Shown: piece after piece, positions 45,933 to 57,954 of the stretch
Layout: each line of letters starts with the position of its first letter
Position numbering within the stretch: position 1 is the stretch's first letter
Source: Hypoxylon rubiginosum
Lineage: Eukaryota > Ascomycota > Sordariomycetes > Xylariales > Hypoxylaceae
Direction: 5' to 3'
NCBI GenBank assembly: GCA_902806565.1
Contig: CADCXA010000032.1
Span: 558,001-622,000, forward strand
DNA: 64,000 nucleotides
Translations under genes and position numbers: made by a program
The notes under the pieces: model-generated
Told to the model about the DNA's origin: nothing
The model's input: only the letters and a program-made list of their open reading frames with translations
The model's database searches: none

Positions 45933-46899
45933 TTAGTGTCCACCAGCATCGTCAGGTCCAGTACCGTTCCTCTCGCCAACTATGATCACGAGTTAGTAAA
46001 ACTCTGCCTCTATCATCTCGATTTCGAGAGCGTCATTGGTACAGATTGGGAAATGAGGACATGAAAAGAAGCAAGGGACGACGACTTACCATCTAGCGCG
46101 ACTAGGAACCGACTCACGCAGTTATAAGCAGCGACCTATGATTTGTCAGTCTCCTCAACTCTTGTCCGGGGAAATGCGAAAGTCCGTCGGATGTCTTGAT
46201 CAATCTGCGTCCCTATATACTCTTGCATACCGAGGTAATCACGGTCCCTTACGTGGATACATGAGCCTAGAGGGAAAGGGGCTGAAAAGCGAATCCTTCT
46301 CTTCTACCCCCTTTCCCTCCCCCCTTGAATAGGAAAAAGACACGTGTTGAGACAGATCAAAAGAAGCAAACAAGCTCAAGACTCACCGTTGCAGTAACCT
46401 CAACCACCTCCTTCTCGTTAAACACGCTCCTCAGCGCCGCGAACACCTCCTCGGGCACCGCCACGTTGCGCGTCATCTCATCCGCGTACCTGAGCACCGC
46501 CCACTCGCGGTCGCTCAACCCGGCTCCCTTCCTCTCTTCCTCGTCTACACTAGCCAGTCCCCCTCTCGTCTTGCCGTTGTCCCTAACGATCCCCATAGCA
46601 TCCGCCCCCACGCCCGCGGCTAAAGCCAGCGGCGCGTGGTGCGCCCACTCGTACCAGGCCTCGTTGCACGCCGCGACGCGGCAGATGGCCAGCTCCCGGC
46701 ACGCGGCGTCGAGCGTCGTGCGCGTCCGCACCGCGCCCAGGAACGCGTTCCACCCGTCCGCCACGGCCGGCGCGTGCAGCAGCGCCAGGTCCAGCGGCTG
46801 CAGGGGGCGCGGGGCCCGGCGGGCTTGGATCCGGGAGATTATGGCCGCTTCGTCGTCGGTGGCGGGGACGGGGGGGTTGGGGGTGTAGGGGAGACGCAT
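45933..46899 (-). CDS. CMD/AhpD-like protein without redox CxxC
   Basis: Three exons, join(45933..45979, 46090..46135, 46387..46899), give 201 aa. Exon 1 carries most of the protein. Exon 2 joins VTATV to AAYNCVSRFLVALD and exon 3 adds VGERNGTGPDDAGGH and the stop, with a CTAAC branch site before a CATAG acceptor. The helices PLQPLDLALLHAPAVADGWN, DAACRELAICRVAAC, EAWYEWAHHAPLA, WAVLRYADEMTRNVAVPEEV and FNEKEVVEVTATVAAYN follow the carboxymuconolactone decarboxylase/AhpD fold. The CxxC pair of true AhpD peroxidoreductases is absent; instead the helix has NEAWYEWAHH, as in a large set of fungal paralogues of unknown activity. The intron between exons 1 and 2 is long (251 bp). Confidence 0.82.
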
Positions 46900-48252
46900 T
46901 GTGTGGGGTGTGTGTGTGTGTCTGTCTGCTACTTAGATGTGTGTAGGTAGTTGTTGGCGTGGGTGTGGGTGTAGATACGTGTTGATAGGAGATAGTCCCG
47001 TACACTAACCAGTTCCTTGTGATAATACCGGAATGAAGTCTCGCACGTATATAGGTATGTAGGTAGAACCTAATGTAGGCAGAAGTGTTCCTCGGCTATG
47101 TGCCTTGCATATGTACTTCCCATCTCCACATCCCGAGCATCGGACCGGACTGGTGCGAGCGGGAATGCTTACTATAGGTTCTCCGCTCCAGATCGTTCGG
47201 CAAGTCAGCCGGCATTCGGACGTGAAGTTATCTAGACTGGCTGACGATCCCTTGAACGTCGGCTGTACCATTCGAAATTGGCTAAAGAGGCGTGCAGGTT
47301 TTGGGTCAAGCAGATTTAGAGGATATAGTGAAATCTCGTAACAGGTTATTTCTAAGTACAGTATATGTACTTCTTGTTTGTATATCAATAGGTGCATCGC
47401 ATCAAAGTCTGAATACAGCCAATACAGCCAATACAGCCATTGGCACTTATATTCATCCTCCGCCAACTCCCCCAGCCGGTCTGACACATCCTTCCCCTTT
47501 CCTCTTCTGATTCGACCCAGAGCGCGTTTACGCGGCCGACTCGGCATCGCATCCAAGCTCCGACCTTCCGTGCCAAACTCCTGTATTCCCTCCGCGACGC
47601 TAGGCTGGAAGGTATATAAAAAGAAGGATAAAAACGGCCTCTCCTCTAGCGCGCCATGATACTAGAGATAGATACTTATTACAGGCATACAATATTTATG
47701 TCGAACAAATAAACAAAACAGATCGCTGGGGCGTTGGCCGCAAAGTATTTTTTATACAACAGATCCGGCATCCCATAATCCCGTAGCAGCCGTAAGACGG
47801 GGCGTGTGTATGACCAAGAAGCAAAAAAAGAGAAAGACGTGTATCCATGCTAGCCGAAACGCCGTCGCCTATTCCCGTGTAAAAAAATTTAGGCTTTCCC
47901 AAGATGTGTGCTTTTTGTTCCGCATCGTCCTAAATCCCCGTTTTTAAGAGAGGTCTTCTCGTTGTCGACCGCTCCCTTCGAAGTAGTTGGTTTTGGGTAT
48001 AGAACAGTCAAGTAAGAATGAGAGTGTGTCCCATAAACCTTTGGAGCTAACACTCCCGCGTTGAGAAAAGATCGAATGAAAAGTAGTAGTGGTGATGATG
48101 ATACTAATAGGTAGTAGTAAAAAGTGTTAATTATAAAGGTTACATTAGGACTCGGGTATGAGTAATGGCGGTACGGATGTCGTGGCGCGTCGGCGTGTAG
48201 GTTGGTAGGTATTTAAGCGGTATGGTGTTCTGCTAGTATTTCAGGGTAACCG
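46900..48252. other. intergenic between CMD gene and SLN1-type gene
   Basis: About 1.35 kb. The left end is the promoter of the CMD gene, with GTGT-rich DNA near 46900-46980; the right end is the 3' UTR of the histidine kinase gene. An AATACAGCC repeat lies in the middle. No ORF is supported. Confidence 0.4.
47412..47438. repeat. AATACAGCC triplet repeat
   Basis: Three perfect tandem copies of a 9-bp unit in non-coding DNA. Confidence 0.9.
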
Positions 48253-51200
48253 TTATTGTGTAGTAGCTATTGGAGGATGTGTCCCGTTTAGATGGGGTTG
48301 TTCCTTGGACTCGATATTGGTAGTTGGAGAGATAGCATCTCCATTCAGGGGTTGGCTAGCAACAGGTCGATGGCCTTCCTCAGGTGTGCTTTTCCGGGTA
48401 AGTTGGGATGCCGTCTCCGGCTCCTCGGGTATCGTAGCAAATTTCTTAAGAACCTGTTTGAGAGCTGGACGGCGGATCGGTTTGCTGAGGAATTCGTTCA
48501 TGCCCGATTCCATGCAGTCTTTAATATTGCTCTCCTCCGAGAAGGCCGTCAGGGCGACAATCGGTGCCGAGTATCCCATCTTTCGGATGAGGCGCGTGCT
48601 CTGTAGACCGTCGAGGTTGGGCATCTGTATATCCATGAAGATCAGATCGAAGTGGAGGTTATTCTCCATGTTCTGCTTCACTAGGTCGTATGCCTCCTGG
48701 CCGTCTTGCGCAATCGTGACGTCGTACACGTCTTCTAGTTTCAGCATCCTGCTCACAACCTCAATGTTCGTGGGGTTGTCCTCGGCTACGAGAACTCGTA
48801 ACCTCCCATCGCCTTTGCTTGCTTTAACCGCTTCGATGGTTTTCATCCGGTCATCTAAACTCGGCTCCGACTTGGCGGCGGGACGCGCGGCAAAGAAGGG
48901 CTGACTTAGGCCGACAAGGCGTGGTTGCTGATCAAGCACATTGACTTTGGCGTCTGCTGCGCTCTGTGTTAGTGTTAACGAGTTCTTCCGACCGTCGCCG
49001 TCCGCAGAGCTACTAATGCTGGGCGCGCGGGATTTGATGCTACTCGAGGCTGTACTGGAGGCTCTAAACGCAAGCATATTAGTTGACTATGCATACATGT
49101 GAATTCCGAATCGGCTTACCTGTCCTTCGTGTACTTGAGAGGAATCTGCATGGTAAAGGTAGTACCGACGCCAACGGCGCTCTTCAGCGATATGCTTCCT
49201 CCCATCAAGTTGGCCAACTGCTGGCAAATACTTAGTCCTAGGCCGGTTCCACCAAACTTCTTGCTGAGACCGAGATCGCCCTGGACAAACGGTTCGAAGA
49301 CGCGCTGTTGCATGTGATCCGGAATACCGGGACCGGAATCCTCGACCTCGAATTCAAATAAGAACGACTTGGCGCTCGGCGGAGGTGGCGTGGGAGACCT
49401 TTCGCGTATGCGAACGTAAGGCGTCGCCTTCGGATCCAAGGGGTTGATCGATAACGCAGTACCTCCCCCTTTGTATTGGGCTTGGGTAGTCGAAAGGTCG
49501 GCAGAACTTTTGGATTTGTTCGATTTGTTCGATTTGTTCGAGCCCGATCCCATTCTATGTCTGTTTCTGCCCGGGCGGTTCGAGCCAGTTTTTGATAACG
49601 ACGAAGTTCTGCTCACGTCGAATGGCGCCTCAATCTCGCGGAGACACTTGATCCTTACCGATACTTTACCTCCGGCCGGTGTGAACTTGAGACTGTTGCT
49701 CACGAGGTTGATGAGCACTTGCAGAATTCGATGCTGATCGCCCCAAAGACACATGTCTTTTAGTCTGCCGGTTCCGAGGGGACCGATTGCTGGCAGCTTC
49801 TCATCCATGTTCGTCCGTTCGGGGCCAGGACTCGTGTCGGGTTCGGTGCCCAAGAACGCGACTGAAAAGTCAATCGATCCCTCACGCACTTGCTTGTCAA
49901 AGATAGTTACCACTTGCGACCGGATATCTCCCAGTCGAAATTCCCTCTCCTCGAGACTTAGCTGTTGTCCGATCTGGTTCTTGGAGAAGCTAAGCAGATC
50001 CTCTAGTAGGTGAAGGAGCAAGTCTCCAGACTTGTATAAAGTCTTCAGAGATTGCTTGATCCGGAGCAGGTCGTCTTCCTCCATACAGACGGCGCACATG
50101 CCCAAGATACCGTTCAACGGCGTTTTAAGCTCGTGAGAGATATTCGCGATGAACAATGTCTTGCTTTCGTTAGCGGCTTCGGCTGCCTTCTTACTGATCT
50201 CGAGCTCGCGTGTTCTCTCTGCAACTTTTTCTTCCATGGAAGTGTACTGCTTTAGCAATTCGTCACTCATCTCATTGAATGTCGTGGTGAGCTCCGTGAG
50301 CTCATCCGTGATCATATGCTTGCGGTCGTTAACCTTGGCCGGAATCTTGAAGATATTCCTTCTCGACTCGCTCTCGTGCACCGAAGGTTCAGCCCTGGAT
50401 CGCGTGTGCCTCCGGATCAACTTCTTCAACCGAATCAGGGGTCCGTTGCCCGATTTTCTGCTCACGCCGCCCGACCCGTGATGTTCGTTCTCGTCCTCGT
50501 AGTCCATATCGTCTGTATACGCTTCGGCGTAGCCGGGAGGGGCGATGGACTTTTCGGTGGCAGATTTCAGCCTTCTGATCGGCATGACGCTTAAGTGAGC
50601 ACAGGGTATGACTAGTAGCAACGTGAGGCCCACGGTTCCAAAAACACAGCCGAGAAGAATATGCTGGAGGGTTCTGATGGGAATATACGCCTCGGATTTG
50701 TCCTGCTCGACGATGAGTGTCCAGTTCACGAGGGTGGTCTGCGGACGAGCGTAGCCAACAGCGACGGCTACGCCCTGTTCGTTAGTAGTCGAGAGCAAGC
50801 TGCTGGCATTGTTCACCGACGGATTTCGGGTGGTGAAGGCCCTGAATGCGGCGTCGTAACGAGAAACTTGGAATGGTTCGTCGTAGTTCCCCGAGGCATA
50901 GTTGTGCGCTGTATGCCTGTCAGCTTGACCAGGCATGGGGCGCGGGGGCAGAATGAAATTGACATCGACGGTCGAGAAATTGGATGCTGCTTCGTGGCTC
51001 GAGTTGGCCGGCAAATTGTATTTACTGAAACGATTCCATCCGGTCGAAGGCCCGATGATGAGCGTAGAGCCGGTATCACCTAGACCTTCTTTAGACCCTG
51101 CGATGTTGATGAGCGACGTAGCCTCCGCGACGGTGGTCATGTACCCTAGCACCACATCATCCAGAGCATTTTGGCGGATGGGGATTGTCAATGAGATAAG

Positions 51201-51854
51201 AGCATATGTCGCGTTGATAACTAGGGGTCCTAGGACCAACCCGTTCACACTCGAGTCAATTCGTATGTCTGGGAACGGCCTAGCAACGACGGCGGTGTGA
51301 TTTGGATAGGCCGGGTCGGGGTCTGTCGAATTGTAATAAGTGATGTTTGGGTACAGCGTCGGGGGATAGCCGGAAGCGGTGTCACTTAGGACAGCCTGAG
51401 ACCCGTCAGATGTCTTGTACGGCAGTCTGACCTCGGTGATGTTAGTGCCGGTAACACTAAGAAGCCCGCCGGTGTCGCCGCCAGTCTCGTTTCGCGAGTA
51501 CAGCTTTGCCTGTAGGAGATTGGAGGAGACGCCATTGCGAGAATTGAGAGCAGTGCTAATGTCGGCAGCGGCTTGGCTCCAAAGCGATTCGGAACCGTTG
51601 CCGAGATAGAAAGATACTAGGGCCTGCTGTAGAAGCAATCTCGTAGCGATGTGGTTGCACGTCGTTTGGATCAATTCAATTTCGGAGGAAACCTGGGCAG
51701 CTTTGAGAGAGGCAGTTAGGGAGAGGCCACTGGTTTCTATCCCGATGACGAAGCGATTCACATAAATCCACGTCGGTATAGATAGAATGGCGAGCGCGAT
51801 GAGCACAGCAAGCAGCACGAGGGCTGCTAACTGCTCTCGAATCGCAACTCTCAT
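48253..51854 (-). CDS. Sln1-type hybrid histidine kinase (osmosensor)
   Basis: Two exons, join(48253..49063, 49120..51854), give 1181 aa; the 56-bp intron (GTAAGC...TTTAG) joins KYTKDR to ASSTASS. TM1 lies at about 10-35. It is followed by a large extracytosolic domain with many N-glycosylation sites (about 36-390), TM2 at about 395-420, and a HAMP-like region and coiled coil to about 560. The kinase has the H-box [15 protein letters not shown] (His574), the N-box [13 protein letters not shown] (Asn720), G1 VEDSGPGIP and G2 [14 protein letters not shown]. The receiver domain has LVAEDNPTN, the phospho-acceptor in FMDIQMPN (Asp1056) and the Lys of LSKPIRR. The opening [18 protein letters not shown] and overall layout match the fungal group VI/Sln1 osmosensors, which pass phosphate through Ypd1 to Ssk1 and control the Hog1 pathway. 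Confidence 0.94.
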
Positions 51855-54201
51855 TATTTACGGCCTATAACAGGAAACCTGACAAGCGCCTTGGACTATG
51901 CATTCTCTACTCCGAGCGTCGCGGTTTTGGTCGAATTCGATGGCGAAAGTCGGAGGGTGGGAAGAAAAAGCAGGGCGGCGACGAAGAGCAAAGGGCGAGT
52001 TAGCGACGATCGCAACTCAACTCTTGAAGAACAGAGTTGGGCTCCTCTCGTCTCGCCGACGAATTACACCACACACCGAAGTACTGGTGAGGGTGGGCGT
52101 GGACGTGGGCGTGGGCGCGGGCAAAGGTAAGAAGCAGAACACTGTACAACTTACAACGTCTGCGACCCTGCCGTACCTTGGAATGCCGGCCAGTGCAACA
52201 AGGAGACTCGGAAGAAGGAGATGGTGGTGTGGTGTAAGGCCAGGTTGGCTGCGAGAAGGAAGAAGGAACCGTGATCGCCGCACGGAGGTAGGAAAATGTA
52301 CCTAATCTGACGGGGTAGTATTGGAAGAGGAAATGGATTGGGAAGAGCTGGGTGCAAAAGTGCGACGGCGACCAACTAATCCACGACCTAGAGCTACTAC
52401 TGGATCTACTAGGTACGGGGTCGGTACCTGGGTCCGCATTATGAAGAGAGATACCTACCTCATATCTGCATGTCTGCATGTATGGAATGGGGAATGGGGG
52501 GGATACAGGGCCAGAGCCAGAGCCAGAGGGCCTGCGAATAAAACGCGGTACTACCACACGAACTGGTCTCATTAACGCCAGTCCGTTTCTAGCCCAGCCA
52601 GCTAGAACATTTCAGCTTAGCCACTCCTACAGCCTACATGGGTACGCATACGACAAATCTATTGCCTTATCAACTTCCGTTATACCATTGTAGGTAATGT
52701 GTCTGTGTGTGCTGAAAGGTTCCATTCCGCTGGCTATCTGCTTCACTTATATACGTTGACGTTGGCCATCGAAATCTTGTTTCTGGATTTGCTGATCGAC
52801 AAGGGAAAAAAAGGGCCATGCCAGTCTAGCCATGTGTTGCTTCGTAAGATCTCAGAGGGTAAAAATGGTAACAGATTGACGAACTAGCTCTAGACCTCCA
52901 CAGTAACGATACCTACGGCACAGTACAGGTATGGGAAAAGGGTGGTAGCCGGAATACAGCGAAATAAGCAAGAAACTGACAGGCGACATGAGCATGAACA
53001 GCTGGACATATTTACCTAATATATGCAAGCCAGCCAAGTGCTGCGAGAGAAAGAAAGGGAAAGAATTGTCATATTATGTCACCAAGGTAAGCAGCCACCT
53101 TTTTGACAAGAGACTTTTTGCTTTTCCCTCTCCTCTCTCCTCCCTTTCCTCCCCTTCCGAGGGAGTGAGAGGTAGAAGTACAGCACATCGCGCAGACAGG
53201 CACAGGCAGACAGGCAGACTCACATAGTAAAGAGGATTGGTACACTGTATGGAGTATTGTAGTAGTAAAGTACATACATGATAGGTACCTAGGTATGCAC
53301 CACACTTTAGTATCGTCGATTGGAGGCGTGGGCGTGGGGAGAGACAGGAGAGACTGAGGGCTGGAGGGTCCTTGAGAACTCTGGGACTATGTAACCAGAT
53401 ACCCACATGTTTCGACTTGGAAAAAAAAGTTTGGAACGGGATCTCGAGTTGGGGTTTAACCACGTTGGGGCTTAATCCCCGTAACAGACCCAGAAGATCA
53501 TGCGGGACCATGCGGCTATGCATGATCTAGACCGTGGCCCCTGTCCGAGACAAGCATCAATCATCTAATTCGGGTAAGCTGGTACTATGTACTATGTATG
53601 TATGTAAGCTGGTAAGCTGGGACAACGCACTCTACCTGTCTACCTAAGGTACGAAGTACCTACATACATCTTTACCCCTCCTGAAAAAGACAAGTGAAGA
53701 ATAGAAACATTTCATTCGACGAAACCCTCGAGGCTGACGATACCCTCATGTGAACCGCTTCCTGCTGGACGCATGAATAGTGGTGTACTCTTCTAAAGCT
53801 TTCTAATTCAAATCCCCCGTTCTTAAAGGTGGAATAAGTGATGTCACGAATGACGACTAGTATTGCCCATGATTCATCTACCACGTATGCTATCTACATA
53901 TGTACCTGCAATATGTAGGACGAACGTATATCTTTGCTCATGCTCTCCATCTTCTCTAATCGAAATCGAAGCTACTGAATCGTCTCCGGCCTTCTAAACT
54001 AACGGACTGTAATATCTGCGCACATTTGTTGTGAACACCATACACTCATCGTTGGACCTTACACCTTCCTCTTCCTCTCGCCAATTTTAACTAGAAGTAC
54101 GTACGAATCAATATTGATATGTCCAGTAGCCTAGTGCCTAGTTCTCAAAGTAGGCATGATAATACATGTCTGCTCACACAGCTACCTCCTACCTATCTCC
54201 T

Positions 54202-54220
54202 TACCTAGGTAGGTAGGTAG
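54202..54220. repeat. TACCTAGGTA palindrome with TAGG repeat
   Basis: The palindrome TACCTAGGTA continues directly into tandem GTAG units (CCTAGGTAGGTAGGTAG). It is one of seven exact copies of the palindrome in the window. Confidence 0.8.
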
Positions 54221-54675
54221 TAATGAGTTTATAGGTAGTTAAAGGAGCCGTTTAGGGAATAGAGGCATATGGAAATGTGCATGATATTGATCGTCCTTCC
54301 TCCCTAACGCTATGCTATATAAGAATCCCGAAAACTTACAGATGTCTCTGTTCAAAAGCAAATGTCACGCATATTGGGTACATTGGTACCGTTTTCCTTC
54401 GTACCTGGTTCTTGACCGCCCTTGGTATATCACTCTATTCCCATTCGTCATACGTTCTGCTCCTCGCATTTGGGAAAGATACCATCCGCATGTCGTGTCT
54501 AGACACGAAGCAATCTTGTCGTTTTAAGAATGCTCGACGTGTTCTACAGCCCTTACCAAGGTTCGTATAGCCCGTAGCCCGAAACATCCTATAGCAATGC
54601 TAGGTTTAGCCCCTATTCGGAGACATGAAGGAGTTAGTCTCTTCAGAAACTCGGGCTATAAGGGCACATCCATCT

Positions 54676-54693
54676 CCCCCCCCCCCCCCCCCC
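54676..54693. repeat. run of 18 C
   Basis: Poly-C homopolymer just beyond the stop of the DUF6536 gene. On its coding strand this is poly-G in the 3' UTR. The length may be affected by sequencing error. Confidence 0.85.
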
Positions 54694-54716
54694 GAGTTTA
54701 TAACTTCTAATGCCGA

Positions 54717-57700
54717 TCACGCATAATATCGTCCTAATTCCGGAGGCTTAACGTCGTCTTCCCCGACGCCAAAACTAATGTGCTCGACAGCACCATCTTC
54801 GTTATCGTACTCGGCATGCCATTCAGGAGGCATAGGAACGACACCCCAGCGTATCTTGCTCCTAGCAAGCTTTCTGAAAGAACTAATATGCTGCTCGCCT
54901 CCTCTATTGCTATCGCTATCTTCGCTATCTTCACTGCGGCGGAGCAACAACCCCCTGGAAGAAGCTAGAGACAGCTGCAATGATTTGCGAGTACTTGACG
55001 TTACTAGCCTCTGCATTTCGATGCTACCCGCGTTCGCGTCGTTAGCGAATCCTTCACCGGGAAGGAGGGTGCGTAATCGTTCTGGTGACCTAGGAGTTTG
55101 CGGAAGGTCTAAATTTGACAATAGTGGCGAATCAAGTAGAAGCGAGTCTGCCCGGACCTTGACAGCGTGTGATACTGCTGATGCGTGGCACGCGGCGGAG
55201 ATGGCGAGGGAGTTGCTTCCAATGTTTACCATATTTGATGGGAGCCGTTTGAAACTCAGCACAAGAGGAACTAGAATCAAAACGCACGAAACGACCAGCA
55301 TCGCCAGAAGAGACTTGCCCGAGTAGCCTACAGCAATAGCCGTGTTGGGCGGCAAACTAGAGTCAACCAGATCACCAGAAATGAAACTCTCCGTACCAAA
55401 ATAACCTATCGTTGGGTGAGTTCATGATACCTAGATGCCATAATAGTGTGCTCGTCAGCAGAAAGATCGCTTACCTCCGGTTGATACAAAGAGATAGATA
55501 GTATTCGAGAGCAACCAGTGCAGAAATATGCTAACTGCTATGAGAGGTACGCTGTACTTGTAAGGTAGCTGGAGTCGATATGTAGAATACTGGTCGCCCT
55601 AATCAGGAGGCAGTTAACATCTTCTTCGCATGCATGGAGAGGTTGTCCTGACCTACCTTGGGATCTGTTACTCGTAGCCCCCGGTAGCCTTCACTGAAAA
55701 GTGACCACTCCCGAGCCATTTGTAGGCGAGTGAACATATTGTTATAAGCCAGATAACAGATGGAAAGTAGAATCTGTGGGCTGTTGGCCAGTAACACACC
55801 CGCGGAAAATGTGAATGTCAAATCGATGAATGGGTTCTGATCGCTCTCGGAAAAAGAGCCAAAGCTGTAGTCCGTGTTAGAGGAAATCCTAGTCGACACA
55901 TGTTCTTAGGAGATACTCACATTTCTGATGATGAGATACTGGCGAAGAAATATCCACAAACGCCGATACCAATAGCGAAGAGCAAGTAGCTCGTCAGCCA
56001 CACTGACACAGGAATAACGGCAGCCCGACGCCGACGCAACGACTGCCATCGCCTCGGCCCCGGCACTAGAAAGGCCTTGTCTACTCTCATAGCTCTCCGA
56101 ATTTCGGCTTGTCCAATTGTGCACATGCCCGCGGTCACCCGGTCCGGCTTTTCGATAAAGGATTCCATAGCGTCTCCTAGAGTGGCCAAGGGAGCCTGGT
56201 TGCGGCGACTGAGAATTATTGTAACCAAGATAGCCGTGATGGTCTTGGAGACGACACACAGCGTGACCGCTAGTAAAAGCGTCGGCGATAGAGCAATATG
56301 ACAGACTCTCTCGAGGGGCTCGACAAGGCAGTATTTCACCGACAAGCCAAAAGTCCCTGGCTGCAAACCCGAGGTAAAAATGCTACCTGAAAAGTATGAT
56401 AGAGGATCTGCACTTGTTGGCTCTATGGTGGTCATGTAAGTTCCGTTAATCTGGGATTCGTATCCGTCATGAAAGAAAGGAAACTCCCAGTTCGGACTAT
56501 TTAATATTGCGGCTTTCCCACCTGCACTTATGTCCTGTCCAAAAGCCAAGGCACAAGTATTCTCGCATATCGTCGGCTTGTTTGGAAGGCGTTGGGCGTA
56601 CATCTCGCATTGCGCGGCGAAGAACAAGTGGTTGGGTTGATCCGGGGGAACATAGCGAGCCCAGAATTCGGTTTGATTATCTAGGAGATGCCAGATATCG
56701 TTTCGTATCCAGCCACCGGGCTTGTCGACGACCAAGACTAAACTTTGATGCTTTTTCAGTCCACTGCAGTTGATATACTCTTGCTTGCATTGCTCTAACT
56801 CCAGTCTCTCCCACCGACCAGCATTCGAGACCGTGGCTGATATATTTTTCACGGCGTTAGAGTCTCTGTCTGCGTAGTCTGTGAGGTTGACCGGACTCCC
56901 GTAGCTGGATGACATGGTCCACATCGACTGATCCACGACAATGTATTCCGAATCCATCACCTGATCCAGTCCACTATTAAAAAACGAATTAAAACCAGCT
57001 TGGACTAAACCTGCTCCAGGTGGGTAGAAGGATCCTCCGTCCAAGAACTCTTCGGTGGCGATGGTCATATGAAAATCGGACTCCCTATCTGCGGCGCGAT
57101 TAGTGTTTTGATTCAGCGTCGGGTCGAAGATTCATCATTCTAAACGACACTAGCTTTTATGGTAGGTAGCAAAGTGAGACGAATAGACGCATGATTTTGG
57201 TACTTACGGTCAGTCTGGAATACCGTCGAGTTGAACAAGAGATGGATTGGAATTGAGCTGATCAGCAGGCATAGCCAACACACGGTCTTAAACCTAGAGA
57301 CCTTGAAGGCGTTGCGAACAGAAGGTATTCCAATTCCCATCCAGGAGCCCCTAAAATGAGCCGCATTCACTTCTTCCCTTGAGGGCGAGTTCAATACCTG
57401 CATGAAGAAGTTGCTCGATGCGAGCCTAACATCATCTAGTCAGCTCGAATAGCGGAAAAGGAATATATTCGTGTTCGGGGATGCGAGTGAAAGATACTCG
57501 GGGTAAGAGCTTGGTCAAGGTAGCATTGGAATATGACCACCAAGTGAAAATTGGTAACGCGAACGTATGTTGACTCTTCAACCTGCCATGAAATGGATGG
57601 CAAATTGCCCCCAAAAGAAAAACACGACTCACTTAACACTACAGCGTCAGTTTAAACACGGAAAAGGATGGTGCTTGTAACTCGCAGTAGACTGGGAATG

Positions 57701-57954
57701 ATGCTCACCACTAGCGTTGAGACGACGTTGATGAGTAAATGGAGCGTCGTGTTGATCTTGGAGACGCTACCTCCATCGCAGTCGCCATCATAAAAAAACA
57801 AGGCCTTTTCGATGCCGCCGACCTTGGAAGTTGCAGATATCAAGCAACCGATCAAAGTCACCGACATAGAGGCGAGAACGATGCAGTTGACCTTGGCCGC
57901 CTGCTTCCAACCGGTGGACTTATTGTTACGGCCCCATAGGTAAAGACTGTCCAT
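54717..57954 (-). CDS. DUF6536-domain multi-pass membrane protein
   Basis: Probable exons are 57954..57709, 57425..57208, 57088..55921, 55864..55657, 55598..55475 and 55405..54717 (minus strand). Exons 2 to 6 join in frame with normal signals. Family wording is clear: GWKQAAKVNCIVLASMSVTL and FFYDGDCDGGSVSKINTTLH, then HLLINVVSTL, ASSNFFMQVLNSPSREEVNA, FRGSWMGIGIPSVRN and SSIPIHLLFNSTVF. Downstream come VLLANSPQILLSICYLAYNN, MAREWSLF and LRVTDPKGDQYSTYRLQLPY, ending in a cytosolic acidic tail. There are about eight membrane helices. The exon 1/exon 2 junction is not solved: a GT donor after LINVVSTLV leaves the frame out by one base. Either a micro-exon, a non-standard donor or a frameshift is present. 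The frame also stays open about 110 bp upstream of the ATG. Function unknown. Confidence 0.75.

Larger units (their letters stand above)
51855..54716. other. gene-poor region upstream of the SLN1-type gene
   Basis: About 2.9 kb. The left end is the promoter of the histidine kinase gene, with a loose GTGGGCGTG tract at 52091-52120. TACCTAGGTA palindromes lie at 53286-53295 and 54202-54211, the second running into a TAGG repeat. A run of 18 C lies near the right end. No open frame is protein-like. Confidence 0.45.

Noticed and set aside
55889..55920. A 32-bp intron between exons 3 and 4 of the DUF6536 gene
   Set aside because: Too short for splicing. The next acceptor, at 55865-55866, gives a 56-bp intron with a CTAAC branch site and a good family match.
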